This document shows, piece after piece, positions 10,901 through 19,348 of a stretch of 64,000 nucleotides of DNA (positions are counted from its first letter, which is position 1; every line of letters begins with the position of its first letter). The DNA comes from Vibrio sp. 10N.286.49.B3 (GTDB lineage: Bacteria; Pseudomonadota; Gammaproteobacteria; Enterobacterales; Vibrionaceae). The stretch lies in NCBI RefSeq assembly GCF_002873395.1, contig NZ_MCUV01000002.1:1-64000 (forward strand). Reading direction: 5' to 3'. A model generated the notes under the pieces. The model did no database searches. It saw only the letters and a list, made by a program, of their open reading frames with translations, and was not told the origin of the DNA. The position numbers and the translations under genes are program-made.

Positions 10901-12159
10901 CTGAGATGACGATTATTGATGAGTTCGGTCGTACTAAAGAGAAGCATAAACTTCCTTACGGTTCGATTCTGAGCAAAGCAGACAACGATTCAGTGGAAGC
11001 TGGTGAAGTTGTAGCTAACTGGGAAGCGCACACCATGCCAATCATCACTGAAGTGGCAGGTCGCATTCAATTCGTTGATATGATCGACGGTGTAACAGTT
11101 GCTCGCCAAACAGATGATCTAACAGGTCTATCTTCAAGTGAAGTAACTGATCCAGCAGCTCGTCCAGCAGCAGGTAAAGATATGCGTCCAGCTATCAAAC
11201 TTGTTGATGCACAAGGTAACGACGTAATGATCCCTGGTACTGATATGCCAGCTCACTACTTCCTACCTGGTAAGGCGATTGTTAACATCGAAGATGGCGC
11301 TGAAGTTGGCATTGGTGACACGTTATCTCGTATCCCTCAGAAATCTGGCGGAAACAAAGATATCACCGGTGGTCTACCACGCGTAGCAGACTTATTTGAA
11401 GCTCGTAAACCAAAAGAGCCTGCAATTCTTGCTGAACACTCAGGTACTGTGTCGTTCGGTAAAGAAACAAAAGGTAAGCGTCGCTTAATTATCACTCGTG
11501 AGGGTGGTGATACATACGAAGAGATGATTCCTAAACACCGTCAATTGAACGTATTTGAAGGTGAGAAGATCGAACGTGGTGACGTTATTTCTGATGGTCC
11601 AGAGACTCCACATGATATCCTACGTTTACGTGGTATCCGTGCAGTAACTCAGTACATCGCAAATGAAGTACAAGAAGTATACCGTCTACAAGGCGTTAAG
11701 ATTAACGATAAGCACATTGAGACTATCGTTCGTCAAATGCTTCGTAAGTGTACTATTACTCATTCTGGCGACTCTGAGTTCCTACCTGGCGAACAGGTTG
11801 AGTACCATAACGTTAAGATTGCTAACCGTAAGCTAGAAGCTGAAGGTAAAGAACTAGTAGGTTTCGAACGTGATCTACTAGGTATTACTAAAGCATCTCT
11901 TGCAACTGAGTCATTTATCTCAGCAGCATCATTCCAAGAAACGACTCGCGTACTAACAGAAGCTGCGGTTTCTGGTAAGCGTGATGATCTTCGTGGTCTG
12001 AAAGAGAACGTTATTGTTGGTCGCTTGATCCCAGCTGGTACTGGTTTCGCGTATCACCAAGATCGTCAAAAGCAGCGTTTAGAGCAAGAAGGTCCATCTG
12101 CTGAACAAGCAACAGATAACCTAGCGGCACTATTAAATGCAGGTTTTTCAGGCGAATAA
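7963..12159 (+). CDS. rpoC: DNA-directed RNA polymerase subunit beta'
   Basis: The beta' subunit carries the catalytic magnesium site. GTG 7963 is chosen because [11 protein letters not shown] is the normal N-terminus and a CAGGGG site precedes it; the frame extends to a TTG at 7912, but that covers the intergenic hairpin. The product is 1398 residues. Zinc-site cysteines lie near residue 70 ([21 protein letters not shown]), the catalytic motif NADFDGDQM puts aspartates at 460, 462 and 464 exactly as in E. coli, and a second zinc cluster occurs near [20 protein letters not shown] strong terminator follows. Confidence 0.99.
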   Translation: MKDLLNFLKAQHKTEEFDAIKIGLSSPDMIRSWSFGEVKKPETINYRTFKPERDGLFCARIFGPVKDYECLCGKYKRLKHRGVICEKCGVEVTQTKVRRDRMGHIELASPVAHIWFLKSLPSRIGLLMDIPLRDIERVLYFEMYVVTEPGMTDLEKSQMLTEEEYLDRLEEWGDEFTAKMGAEAIKDLLSTMDMHAEAEQMREELETTNSETKRKKITKRLKLVEAFIMSGNDPQWMILTVLPVLPPDLRPLVPLDGGRFATSDLNDLYRRVINRNNRLKRLLELAAPDIIVRNEKRMLQESVDALLDNGRRGRAITGSNKRPLKSLADMIKGKQGRFRQNLLGKRVDYSGRSVITVGPYLRLHQCGLPKKMALELFKPFIYSKLESRGMATTIKAAKKMVEREEAIVWDILDEVIREHPVLLNRAPTLHRLGIQAFEPVLIEGKAIQLHPLVCAAYNADFDGDQMAVHVPLTLEAQLEARTLMMSTNNILSPASGDPIIVPSQDVVLGLYYMTRDKINVKGEGMYFAGPEEAEKAYRTKNAELHARVKVRITETVVDEDGNSTTNTGLVDTTVGRAMLWQIVPSGLPYSIVNQKLGKKQISNLLNECYRKLGLKDTVVFADQIMYAGFAYAALSGVSVGIDDMVVPQAKYDEIEAAEEEVREIQEQFQSGLVTAGERYNKVIDIWASTNDRVAKAMMDNLSSETVINRDGEEEQQESFNSIYMMADSGARGSAAQIRQLAGMRGLMARPDGSIIETPITANFKEGLNVLQYFISTHGARKGLADTALKTANSGYLTRRLVDVAQDVVVHEHDCGTHEGIDMMPHIEGGDVKVALSELALGRVVAEDVIKPGTEEVLIPRNTLIDEKWCQIMEENSVDSMKVRSVVTCDADFGCCAQCYGRDLARGHLVNQGEAVGVIAAQSIGEPGTQLTMRTFHIGGAASTAAAENNIQAKTTGTVKLHNAKFVINNDKKLVITSRASEMTIIDEFGRTKEKHKLPYGSILSKADNDSVEAGEVVANWEAHTMPIITEVAGRIQFVDMIDGVTVARQTDDLTGLSSSEVTDPAARPAAGKDMRPAIKLVDAQGNDVMIPGTDMPAHYFLPGKAIVNIEDGAEVGIGDTLSRIPQKSGGNKDITGGLPRVADLFEARKPKEPAILAEHSGTVSFGKETKGKRRLIITREGGDTYEEMIPKHRQLNVFEGEKIERGDVISDGPETPHDILRLRGIRAVTQYIANEVQEVYRLQGVKINDKHIETIVRQMLRKCTITHSGDSEFLPGEQVEYHNVKIANRKLEAEGKELVGFERDLLGITKASLATESFISAASFQETTRVLTEAAVSGKRDDLRGLKENVIVGRLIPAGTGFAYHQDRQKQRLEQEGPSAEQATDNLAALLNAGFSGE

Positions 12160-12180
12160 GTCTTGAGTTGAACCGATAAG

Positions 12181-12208
12181 AAAAAAGGCACCGAAAGGTG
12201 CCTTTTTT
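12181..12208 (+). terminator. Bidirectional terminator between rpoC and rsd
   Basis: AAAAAAGGCACC pairs with GGTGCCTTTTTT around a GAAA tetraloop. The A and T runs on either side let it end the rpoBC message and also the convergent rsd message. Confidence 0.95.
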
Positions 12209-12269
12209 GTATTTGTCATTTACGTATTATCAAGTGACAGCTATTCATATTAAGATTATTTAATATGAA

Positions 12270-12758
12270 TTACGCCCCTGGTGGTATCGTTAAACTGTCT
12301 GCAATGAGTTGAATTAAATGGTCTTCAACTTCAAAACGTAGCTCAATCAATTCGCCCATCTTCGATAAATCCTGCTCAAAGTCGCTCAATTCATCGTCTT
12401 TTACTACTTGCGCATACTTGTCATTAAAATTGAGTAACGGTTCAGTCGTTAACACTATTTTAGCGTAAGTGCTGCTGATCTCATCTGTCGCTTTAAAACC
12501 AGTAGAACGCCATCTATCCATGACCATATCATAAATTTTAAAGTGTCCTTCAGAAATGTAATCAATGAGATGCTGGCAGAAAGATTGTAGCTCTTTTGGG
12601 GAGGGTAACTCAGTCACCGCGCTTTTTGCAGAGCTAGGCTGTAGAGCTGCAAGTTGGCAAAACTCCACAATTAAGTCTTGGCGAGTCTCTAACCAATGAT
12701 CAATAACCTCATTGGAGCCACCCCATTGTTCTTGTACTTGATTAAATTTATTTAGCAT
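12270..12758 (-). CDS. rsd: Regulator of sigma 70 (Rsd/AlgQ family)
   Basis: Rsd binds sigma-70 region 4 and shifts polymerase toward alternative sigma factors in stationary phase. The 162-residue helical protein matches the Rsd/AlgQ family in length (E. coli 158) and pattern: an N-terminal LNKFNQVQEQWGGSN segment, then ELQSFCQHLIDYISEGHFKIY near the middle, and LIELRFEVEDHLIQL near the end. The frame is open to 12785, but a GAGGA site sits eight bases before the ATG at 12758. It is divergent from nudC and convergent with rpoC, as in related genomes. Confidence 0.9.
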   Translation of the reverse strand: MLNKFNQVQEQWGGSNEVIDHWLETRQDLIVEFCQLAALQPSSAKSAVTELPSPKELQSFCQHLIDYISEGHFKIYDMVMDRWRSTGFKATDEISSTYAKIVLTTEPLLNFNDKYAQVVKDDELSDFEQDLSKMGELIELRFEVEDHLIQLIADSLTIPPGA

Positions 12759-12944
12759 GACCATGTCCTCATGATCTGACCCCAATACAGGTGATCATCT
12801 TTCTTTGCTAGGCAAAGGATCCGTGTGAGATGTAAATATCGAATTTCACTAAAAATACATAGCTTAAAAGTGCATAAAGCTTCATTCTAGTATGAAATTA
12901 GATTGCCAGTAAAATGGATGAACTGCAAGTAATGAGGGTCTTAA

Positions 12945-13727
12945 ATGTTAAAAAAAAGTGACAAAAGCCACAAGGAACTGGCTTATTGGTGTGTTGTTTC
13001 TGGAAGTGCAGTTTGGCTGATAGATGATAACTTACCCTTTGGAGAGGCAAGTGATGTAGGGCTAAGCATTGAGAGTTCTCTCATTATCGGCGAGCATTTA
13101 GGTTATCCCGTTCGCTGGCTCAATGAGGAGCAATTAGACCAATCTCTGCCTCTCACCTCATTAAAGGCACTAATTACCTGGCCAGAGCCTCTATTCCTAC
13201 TGGTTAGTAAGGCTATTCAATATGGCCATATGTTGCAATCAATGCGCTTCTGTCCTCAATGCGGCGCAAGAAATCATTTAAATCACAATCAAATCGCCAT
13301 GCAATGTGGGGAGTGCCGCACCTTACATTACCCTCGCATCTTTCCATGTATCATCATTGCAGTACGAAAAGAACAGCAGATTTTGCTCGCTCAACACGCA
13401 CGACATAAAACAGGCATGTATACTGTTATAGCAGGCTTTGTTGAGGTCGGAGAAACCTTAGAAGCGTGTGCTAAGCGAGAAGTGAAAGAGGAAACAGGCA
13501 TTGATATCGATAATATTCGTTACTTTGGCAGTCAGCCGTGGGCATTTCCTAGCAGTCTGATGGTTGGGTTTATGGCGGACTATGCTGGTGGCACATTAAA
13601 GCCTGATGAATATGAGTTAACTGAGGCTCAATGGTTCCCTGTTGATAATTTACCTGATGTGGCACCTGTCGGTACGATTGCTAGGGCATTAATAGAACAG
13701 GTGCGTAAGGAAGTTGAGTCAGCATAG
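12945..13727 (+). CDS. nudC: NADH/NAD+ pyrophosphatase, RNA deNADding enzyme
   Basis: NudC hydrolyses NAD(H) and removes NAD caps from RNA 5' ends. The 260-residue product shows the whole family layout: a zinc ribbon with C103, C106, C121 and C124, a Nudix box at about 164-186 (GFVEVGE...REVKEETG) and the NAD-specific motif SQPWAFP at 196-202. It lies between rsd and hemE as in enterobacteria. No clear + strand terminator follows; the hairpin downstream has its T run on the other strand. Confidence 0.95.
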   Translation: MLKKSDKSHKELAYWCVVSGSAVWLIDDNLPFGEASDVGLSIESSLIIGEHLGYPVRWLNEEQLDQSLPLTSLKALITWPEPLFLLVSKAIQYGHMLQSMRFCPQCGARNHLNHNQIAMQCGECRTLHYPRIFPCIIIAVRKEQQILLAQHARHKTGMYTVIAGFVEVGETLEACAKREVKEETGIDIDNIRYFGSQPWAFPSSLMVGFMADYAGGTLKPDEYELTEAQWFPVDNLPDVAPVGTIARALIEQVRKEVESA

Positions 13728-13761
13728 GTTTTATTTAGTGGTAATTAATGTCTATTTAGAT

Positions 13762-13827
13762 AAAAAAAACCCTCCGGTAAAGGAGGGGGTAAGTAAGATG
13801 TCGTTATGAGATACTGAGGTTAGTCCC
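13762..13827 (-). ncRNA. Candidate small RNA with intrinsic terminator in the nudC-hemE gap
   Basis: On the minus strand a CCCTCC/GGAGGG stem with a six-base loop (13770-13787) is followed by eight T residues (13762-13769), a textbook intrinsic terminator of the kind seen in Hfq-bound RNAs. No annotated minus-strand gene ends here: the nearest, at 15137, has its own terminator. A minus-strand TATAAT occurs at 13834-13839, giving a transcript of about 65 nt, but its -35 is poor, so the 5' end is uncertain. It could also end antisense transcription from hemE. Confidence 0.4.
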
Positions 13828-14010
13828 CAGATTATTATAATAAATTTCGCTAGCCAGGTGATTGTGGCAGCCCTTAATTAAGGTTGCAAACCAATTTGTT
13901 GTTAATTGTTAATAATATGATCCAGATTACAAACTGCGCAGCATTTTAAGCACAATACGTGTAGAATATTAATGATTACAATATAAGTTAGAATCAATTG
14001 GAAGAGATGC

Positions 14011-15078
14011 ATGAAAGAATTAAAAAATGATCGCTACCTACGAGCTTTAATGAAAGAGCCTGTGGATTACACTCCGGTTTGGATGATGCGCCAAGCGGGC
14101 CGTTATCTGCCTGAGTATCGAGCAACTCGCGGCGTTGCTGGTGATTTTATGTCTTTATGTAAAAACGCAGAATTAGCATCGGAAGTTACTCTTCAGCCTT
14201 TACGTCGCTTTCCTCTTGATGCCGCGATTTTATTCTCTGATATTTTAACCATTCCTGATGCTATGGGGTTAGGTCTGTATTTTGAGACCGGTGAAGGTCC
14301 AAAGTTTAAGCGCCCAATCACATGTAAAGCCGATGTTGAAAAAATAGGCATGCCAGATCCAGAGGGCGAATTACAGTATGTGATGAATGCGGTTCGTCAA
14401 ATTCGTAAAGATCTGCAAGGTGAGGTGCCTCTTATTGGTTTCTCTGGTAGTCCGTGGACATTAGCAACTTATATGGTTGAAGGTGGTAGCTCAAAAGCTT
14501 TCACTAAAATCAAAAAAATGATGTATGCCGAGCCTGCAACGCTGCATATGTTGTTAGATAAGTTGGCCGATAGTGTGATCGATTACCTTAATGCGCAAAT
14601 TAAAGCGGGCGCACAATCTGTGATGGTTTTTGATACATGGGGTGGTGTACTAACTCCTCGTGATTACAATCTCTTCTCGTTGCAATACATGCACAAAATC
14701 GTTGATGGCTTAATTCGTGAAAATGAAGGTCGCCGAGTACCCGTTACCTTATTTACTAAAAATGGTGGTATGTGGTTAGAGCAGATCGCTGCAACAGGCT
14801 GTGATGCCGTTGGTCTTGACTGGACCATTAATATTGCAGATGCAAAAGCACGTATTGGCGATAAAGTCGCTCTGCAAGGTAATATGGACCCATCAATGCT
14901 TTATGCTCAGCCAGAGCGTATTCGTGAAGAGGTTGGTACTATTTTAGAAGGCTTTGGTCATGATGGCACAGGTCACGTCTTCAACCTAGGTCACGGTATT
15001 CACCTTGATGTTCCGCCTGAAAATGCGGGTGTATTTGTCGACGCAGTCCATGAACTATCTAAGCCATACCATAAGTAA
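14011..15078 (+). CDS. hemE: Uroporphyrinogen decarboxylase
   Basis: HemE removes four carboxyl groups from uroporphyrinogen III to give coproporphyrinogen III in haem synthesis; it is cytosolic and needs no cofactor. The 355-residue product is full length (E. coli 354), with the N-terminal signature [16 protein letters not shown] at about residues 22-37 and the second signature [16 protein letters not shown] near 145-160. A GAAGAG site precedes the ATG. It has its own upstream region of 283 bases, which also holds a perfect palindrome CCTTAATTAAGG (13872-13883) and the minus-strand terminator. Confidence 0.98.
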   Translation: MKELKNDRYLRALMKEPVDYTPVWMMRQAGRYLPEYRATRGVAGDFMSLCKNAELASEVTLQPLRRFPLDAAILFSDILTIPDAMGLGLYFETGEGPKFKRPITCKADVEKIGMPDPEGELQYVMNAVRQIRKDLQGEVPLIGFSGSPWTLATYMVEGGSSKAFTKIKKMMYAEPATLHMLLDKLADSVIDYLNAQIKAGAQSVMVFDTWGGVLTPRDYNLFSLQYMHKIVDGLIRENEGRRVPVTLFTKNGGMWLEQIAATGCDAVGLDWTINIADAKARIGDKVALQGNMDPSMLYAQPERIREEVGTILEGFGHDGTGHVFNLGHGIHLDVPPENAGVFVDAVHELSKPYHK

Positions 15079-15104
15079 GTCGATTGAATTGTTGATTTAA
15101 AACG

Positions 15105-15136
15105 AAACCGCTCAAGTGATTTGAGCGGTTTTTTTA
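15105..15136 (+). terminator. hemE terminator
   Basis: AAACCGCTCAAGTG pairs with ATTTGAGCGGTTT and is followed by a T run. It abuts the stop codon of the convergent dehydrogenase gene, and the opposite strand also has a usable T stretch, so it may serve both. Confidence 0.9.
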
Positions 15137-16063
15137 TTAATAACCTCTTTCAAATTCAACTTGGTGATTGAGAGAAAAGCCGTCATGCCAAGCGTGGTAA
15201 TTTGCTGAGAAAAGTTCGACGACCTGAGCAGGGAAACTGAGCGCTGCAATGTGTGGGGTAACCGTGACTTTTGGGTGCTGCCAATATGGACACGTTTGTG
15301 AAATTGGCTCATTAATAAAAACATCTAAAAAAGCATGATTGATACAGTCGCTCTCAAGCGCGTCGAGCAGAGCTTGGCTATTCACTGTGTCTCCTCGTCC
15401 CACGTTGAACAAGATGCTTCCTTGGCAGGCGTTCAGTGCGCTCTCATCCAATAAATTGATAGTATCGTCGGTTTTAGGTAGCGTGTTCACGACAATATCA
15501 CAATCACGTAAAACCGAATTCAGTTCATTGACATGATAGGTTGCATCAAACGGAGAGTGTTTTGGTGGAATTCCAGTGCGGTTGATCCCGAGTACGCGTA
15601 TTCCAAAGGCTTTTGCTGTCGTCGCTAAATGGCTTGCGATGGAACCTGTGCCGAGGATAAGCATCGTTTTTTCGCTTAATGAAGGGTAAGAGTGCGCTTG
15701 CCATACCTGTTGCTGCTGTTGTTGTTGGTATAAATGAAACTGACGGTAGTGAGCAATACTATACCCAAGTACATATTCAGATATTTGCTGGCCAAAGATG
15801 CCCTTTACATTGGTTAGCGTATAGTTTTTTGCCAGTTCAGGCTTAATCAGTGCATCGACGCCTGCATAAACGGACTGTAACCACTCGAGGTGAGTAAAGT
15901 CATCAAGAGTTTTAGCCGCGAGAGGAGGAGAAGCAAGTAAAATAGTCGCTTGAGTGCGATCTTCCGTGATCTCTAAATTCGGTAAAGCTTGCTCTTCTAG
16001 CAATTGCTTATACACTTGATCATGTTCAGTAAGAATATAAACTTTATGGGTGAAATTGTTCAT
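15137..16063 (-). CDS. D-isomer 2-hydroxyacid dehydrogenase (GhrA-like)
   Basis: Members reduce 2-keto acids such as glyoxylate or hydroxypyruvate with NAD(P)H, or run the reverse. The 308-residue protein has the split catalytic domain, a nucleotide-binding motif GTGSIA at 138-143 in which the third glycine is alanine, and the catalytic set R223 (NVGRGD), E252 (NEP) and H271 (PHIAA). Seven consecutive glutamines lie at 113-119, at the hinge between domains. Substrate cannot be told from sequence; GhrA-like glyoxylate/hydroxypyruvate reductase is the nearest guess. It is transcribed alone. Confidence 0.85.
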   Translation of the reverse strand: MNNFTHKVYILTEHDQVYKQLLEEQALPNLEITEDRTQATILLASPPLAAKTLDDFTHLEWLQSVYAGVDALIKPELAKNYTLTNVKGIFGQQISEYVLGYSIAHYRQFHLYQQQQQQQVWQAHSYPSLSEKTMLILGTGSIASHLATTAKAFGIRVLGINRTGIPPKHSPFDATYHVNELNSVLRDCDIVVNTLPKTDDTINLLDESALNACQGSILFNVGRGDTVNSQALLDALESDCINHAFLDVFINEPISQTCPYWQHPKVTVTPHIAALSFPAQVVELFSANYHAWHDGFSLNHQVEFERGY

Positions 16064-16134
16064 AAGCTTGTCTTTTTTCCCTGTAATTAATCGAGTACAC
16101 TTCTGCGGTCTTTTTCTGCAATTATCGAGTAACT

Positions 16135-16725
16135 ATGCTACAGAACCCACTTCAGGTTCGTCTTGAGAGACTAGAACCTTGGCAACAAATTACCTTTATG
16201 GCTTGTCTGTGCGAGCGTATGTACCCTAACTATGCCATGTTCTGTGATAATACAGAATTTGCCGAAGCACGTATCTATCGTGATGTGCTTGATAGTGTAT
16301 GGGAAATTTTGACGGTTAAAACAGCAAAAGTAAATTTTGAGCGTCAATTAGAGAAATTAGAAGAGCTGTTTCCAAGTGCTGAAGATTTTGATCTTTATGC
16401 CGTTTACCCTGCAATGGATGCTTGCCAAGGCTTGTCGACATTACTGCATGGTTTATTGGATCGCGATCAGTTATTCGAGTGCATGATCAAAGTTAGCCAA
16501 CAGTCAGTGATGACCGTAGCACATCTTGAGCAAGCGCAGGGTTCTGATGAGATCACAAACGATAACCAAAAAGAGAATGAAGCCGTTTGTGAAGAGTGGG
16601 ATGTTCAATGGGCTATTTTCCGCCCGTTACGTGAAGCAGAATCACGTGATATTGAACTGATCAAAGATCTACGCCAAGAGCTTCGTGATGAACCGATGAG
16701 TAATATCGGTATTGGTATCGAATAG
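16135..16725 (+). CDS. DUF416 family protein (YjaG-like)
   Basis: A 196-residue cytosolic protein of the DUF416 family, found beside hupA in many gammaproteobacteria, including E. coli yjaG. The start LQNPLQVRLERLEPWQQITFMACLCERMYPNY and the central AYPAMDACQ-like segment (here VYPAMDACQGL) are typical. No catalytic motif is evident and the function is unknown. It is divergent from the dehydrogenase gene and ends at a clear terminator. Confidence 0.85.
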   Translation: MLQNPLQVRLERLEPWQQITFMACLCERMYPNYAMFCDNTEFAEARIYRDVLDSVWEILTVKTAKVNFERQLEKLEELFPSAEDFDLYAVYPAMDACQGLSTLLHGLLDRDQLFECMIKVSQQSVMTVAHLEQAQGSDEITNDNQKENEAVCEEWDVQWAIFRPLREAESRDIELIKDLRQELRDEPMSNIGIGIE

Positions 16726-16752
16726 AACCAAGTTTGAACACGATAAATAATG

Positions 16753-16782
16753 AAAGGCTCATAATAACGATGAGCCTTTTTT
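16753..16782 (+). terminator. Terminator after the DUF416 gene
   Basis: AAAGGCTCAT pairs with ATGAGCCTTT around an eight-to-ten-base loop, followed by TTTT. It lies between convergent genes. Confidence 0.85.
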
Positions 16783-16817
16783 GTATCTCGATTATTTCAG
16801 CAGTCAGCCAGTATCAA

Positions 16818-17888
16818 CTAGTCATCCAATAAATCATCTTTACGAGTATTTTCAATTACCCCATGTTTATTTTTCCAGTGCTCCCAGCGCTGAAAAGCTA
16901 ATGCCTGCATATCTGTCGTTTTATCGGCTTCATCGACAATCTCTTCACCAAGTAGATACTCAAACATATCCTCTAACGTCACGATACCTTGAATCATTCC
17001 ATATTCATCAACCACAATCGATAGTTGTAAGCGGTGTGCGAGCATCTGATCAAAAGCTTTGGTGAGCGGTAAGTTATTTAATAGGACGTGGATAGGGCGC
17101 ATGACGGCACCGAGTTGTTTATCACCGAACCCAGATTGCTGCAGTTTAAAAAGCTCCAAGCGGTGAACAAAGCCAACAATATTATCTTTTTGCTCACTGT
17201 AAATGAGTGGTCGGGAAAAAGGGGTTTCTTGGTGTAGGTCTAAAAAGGTATCGATGCTCATTGTTGCTTCCACGCGGAATACAACGGGTCGAGGCGTCAT
17301 TATTTGGGTGACAGGTACGCCTCTAATATTGAGAAGATTGCTTAATATTTTTGATTCACCTTCCGCAAATTCTCCGCTCTCTTTTGCAAGCATCGCCATT
17401 GCGGATAATTCATCGCGCATTTTCGGCGGCTGGTGGCCATGAGATAGGCGTTTGGTTATTTGTTTTGAAAACCACACAAAAGGTGTTAGCGCCCAAACCA
17501 TCCAACGTAAAGTCACAGCCGATAATGGTGCGAGTTGACGCCAGTAGGTAGCACCGATTGTTTTTGGCACGATCTCTGAAAAAATTAAAATCAGCAGCGT
17601 GAGAATAGCAGAAAATAACCCGAGCCATTTACTACCAAATACAACTGTGGCTTGAGCACCTGCTGTTGCCGCTCCGATCGTATGTGCAATGGTATTGAGG
17701 GTAAGTATGGAAGCGAGCGGGCGGTCAATATCAGCTTTTAAGTGACTAAGCTGCTTAGCCGAGGGGTGATTTTGTTGGCGTAATTGTGCTAAATAACTAG
17801 GGCTAAGACTGAGTAAAACAGCCTCTAAAACAGAGCATATAAATGAAATACCAACCGCAATAAAGATGTAAAACGTCAGAAGTAACAT
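16818..17888 (-). CDS. DUF21/CBS-domain membrane protein (CNNM family)
   Basis: CNNM/CorC-type proteins are implicated in magnesium or other ion transport. The 356-residue protein has an N-terminal DUF21 membrane domain (about 1-140, hydrophobic segments near 1-25, 60-80, 88-105 and 122-142, with EIVPKT at 105-110) and a CBS pair (about 195-315) containing IMTPR and a VVDEYG...GIVTLEDMFEYLLGEEIVDE segment. The common C-terminal CorC_HlyC domain is missing: the protein ends some 40 residues after the second CBS domain. The ion handled cannot be told. It is convergent with the DUF416 gene and divergent from hupA. Confidence 0.85.
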   Translation of the reverse strand: MLLLTFYIFIAVGISFICSVLEAVLLSLSPSYLAQLRQQNHPSAKQLSHLKADIDRPLASILTLNTIAHTIGAATAGAQATVVFGSKWLGLFSAILTLLILIFSEIVPKTIGATYWRQLAPLSAVTLRWMVWALTPFVWFSKQITKRLSHGHQPPKMRDELSAMAMLAKESGEFAEGESKILSNLLNIRGVPVTQIMTPRPVVFRVEATMSIDTFLDLHQETPFSRPLIYSEQKDNIVGFVHRLELFKLQQSGFGDKQLGAVMRPIHVLLNNLPLTKAFDQMLAHRLQLSIVVDEYGMIQGIVTLEDMFEYLLGEEIVDEADKTTDMQALAFQRWEHWKNKHGVIENTRKDDLLDD

Positions 17889-18146
17889 ATGACCTCTTGG
17901 TCTAAATTAAGTGAAGTGTTGGATTTATAATCAAAAAATCCCACTGGGTAGATGGTCTAAATTGGCATAGGTCATCAAGAAAACAAGTCTTATTTATTAT
18001 CGATAAGTTATAAATTGTGAGTCATTACTCATATTATGGCTAAAAGTCAGGCATAGGGGCTAAAGATTAGCGACAAACCTTTGCCAGATGGGGCATTTAT
18101 GTTTTAGAGTGAGTCGAATTCGATAACTTACGAGAAGGGAAACCTA

Positions 18147-18419
18147 ATGAACAAGACCCAATTAATCGACTTTATTGCTGAAAAAGCGGATCTTTCTAAA
18201 GCTCAAGCTAAAGCAGCACTAGAAGCGACACTAAATGGCGTAACTGAGTCGCTAAAAGATGGCGATCAAGTGCAACTAATTGGTTTTGGTACATTCAAAG
18301 TAAATCACCGTGCAGCTCGCACTGGTCGTAACCCAAAAACAGGCGATGAAATCCAAATCGCTGCAGCAAACGTTCCTGCGTTTGTTTCAGGGAAAGCGCT
18401 GAAAGATGCTGTAAAATAA
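18147..18419 (+). CDS. hupA: DNA-binding protein HU, alpha subunit
   Basis: HU is an abundant nucleoid protein that bends DNA as a dimer. The 90-residue product is exactly family length, starting [20 protein letters not shown] and carrying the beta-arm segment [18 protein letters not shown] with the DNA-intercalating proline region. A GAAGGGAAA site precedes the ATG. The neighbourhood (YjaG-like gene upstream, DUF1481 gene downstream) matches E. coli hupA rather than hupB. The 258-base upstream gap should hold its promoter. Confidence 0.97.
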   Translation: MNKTQLIDFIAEKADLSKAQAKAALEATLNGVTESLKDGDQVQLIGFGTFKVNHRAARTGRNPKTGDEIQIAAANVPAFVSGKALKDAVK

Positions 18420-18427
18420 TTTACACT

Positions 18428-18451
18428 ACGCCGAGGTATTTATCTCGGCGT
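18428..18451 (+). other. Hairpin in the hupA-DUF1481 gap
   Basis: ACGCCGAG (18428-18435) pairs perfectly with CTCGGCGT (18444-18451) around eight bases. No T run follows. It ends seven bases before the next start codon, where no good ribosome-binding site is visible, so it may limit translation or protect the hupA message. Confidence 0.6.
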
Positions 18452-18458
18452 ATTCATT

Positions 18459-19169
18459 ATGAAGAAAATTTTAGTTACTGCATTACTGAGTACCCTTCTA
18501 GCGGCTTGCTCTTCTACGGCACCTCGCTCTCACCTTGATCAAGTTATGTCATTTTCCTCTGCCTATACTGTGGCTGATACCGCCAGTTTTTATTGGTATA
18601 GCGAGAAATTACTCAAACCACTTTCTGGTGCAGACTATGTTGTCGAAGGTAGTTCTGGTTGGTATAAAACCGATTATCGTTGGAATGACAATGGTCTTAG
18701 CGAGCTTATTCGAGAAGGTGAGCAACGTAAAGGTTCTTCCCGAGCGAGTAGAAATAAGCGGGTTCCTTACCGTGTTCATGTGCGTTTTAATCAAGCGGGT
18801 GAAGCGGTTTATCAACAATACCGTATTGATGGCAAGGTATACCCACTAAATAGCAGCCAAATGGCCGCTTACAAAGAAGATGCCGCATTACTCTCATCCA
18901 GGGTTAAAGCATCGCACAAAGAAGGTTACACGTTAATTCAGGGCTACTGGGATGGGTCTGATTTGAAAGACTGCCAACATAACCCATATGCTGAACTTAG
19001 CTTTACCCCGCCTCTACCTAATGATGCAATTAGAGCGGCATTAGCTCAACCTAGCTTTGTGGCTTTTTCGGGAGCAGAGAAAGGGAAAAGAATTGCCGTT
19101 GAAAAACTGATATTGTCAGACTCTCTTGAGCACGCTTGTGTTGAAAAGCCTCAGTTTTTAGAAGAGTGA
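18459..19169 (+). CDS. DUF1481 lipoprotein
   Basis: A 236-residue predicted outer-envelope lipoprotein: a short hydrophobic signal ends in the lipobox LLAAC, with the acylated cysteine at residue 17. The rest belongs to DUF1481, which occurs next to hupA in gammaproteobacteria (E. coli yjaH). No enzymatic motif is visible and the function is unknown. It starts 39 bases after hupA, and the hairpin between the genes may decouple its expression. Confidence 0.8.
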   Translation: MKKILVTALLSTLLAACSSTAPRSHLDQVMSFSSAYTVADTASFYWYSEKLLKPLSGADYVVEGSSGWYKTDYRWNDNGLSELIREGEQRKGSSRASRNKRVPYRVHVRFNQAGEAVYQQYRIDGKVYPLNSSQMAAYKEDAALLSSRVKASHKEGYTLIQGYWDGSDLKDCQHNPYAELSFTPPLPNDAIRAALAQPSFVAFSGAEKGKRIAVEKLILSDSLEHACVEKPQFLEE

Positions 19170-19272
19170 TCACTCACTTACTTTTATTGGTATGATTTTG
19201 ATTGGTATTGCTTTAATTGATACTAATTCATCGTTTGATAAAGATAAGCTTGATAAGACATTCGTAAAATTT

Positions 19273-19303
19273 AAAAAGGGCGCTGATAATTCAGCGCCCT
19301 TTT
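19273..19303 (+). terminator. Bidirectional terminator between the DUF1481 gene and purD
   Basis: AAGGGCGCTGA pairs with TCAGCGCCCTT, flanked by A and T runs, between convergent genes. Confidence 0.9.
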
Positions 19304-19348
19304 GCTATGCCATAAATGAGTCGATTGACATGATGGTTATCTTAATCG

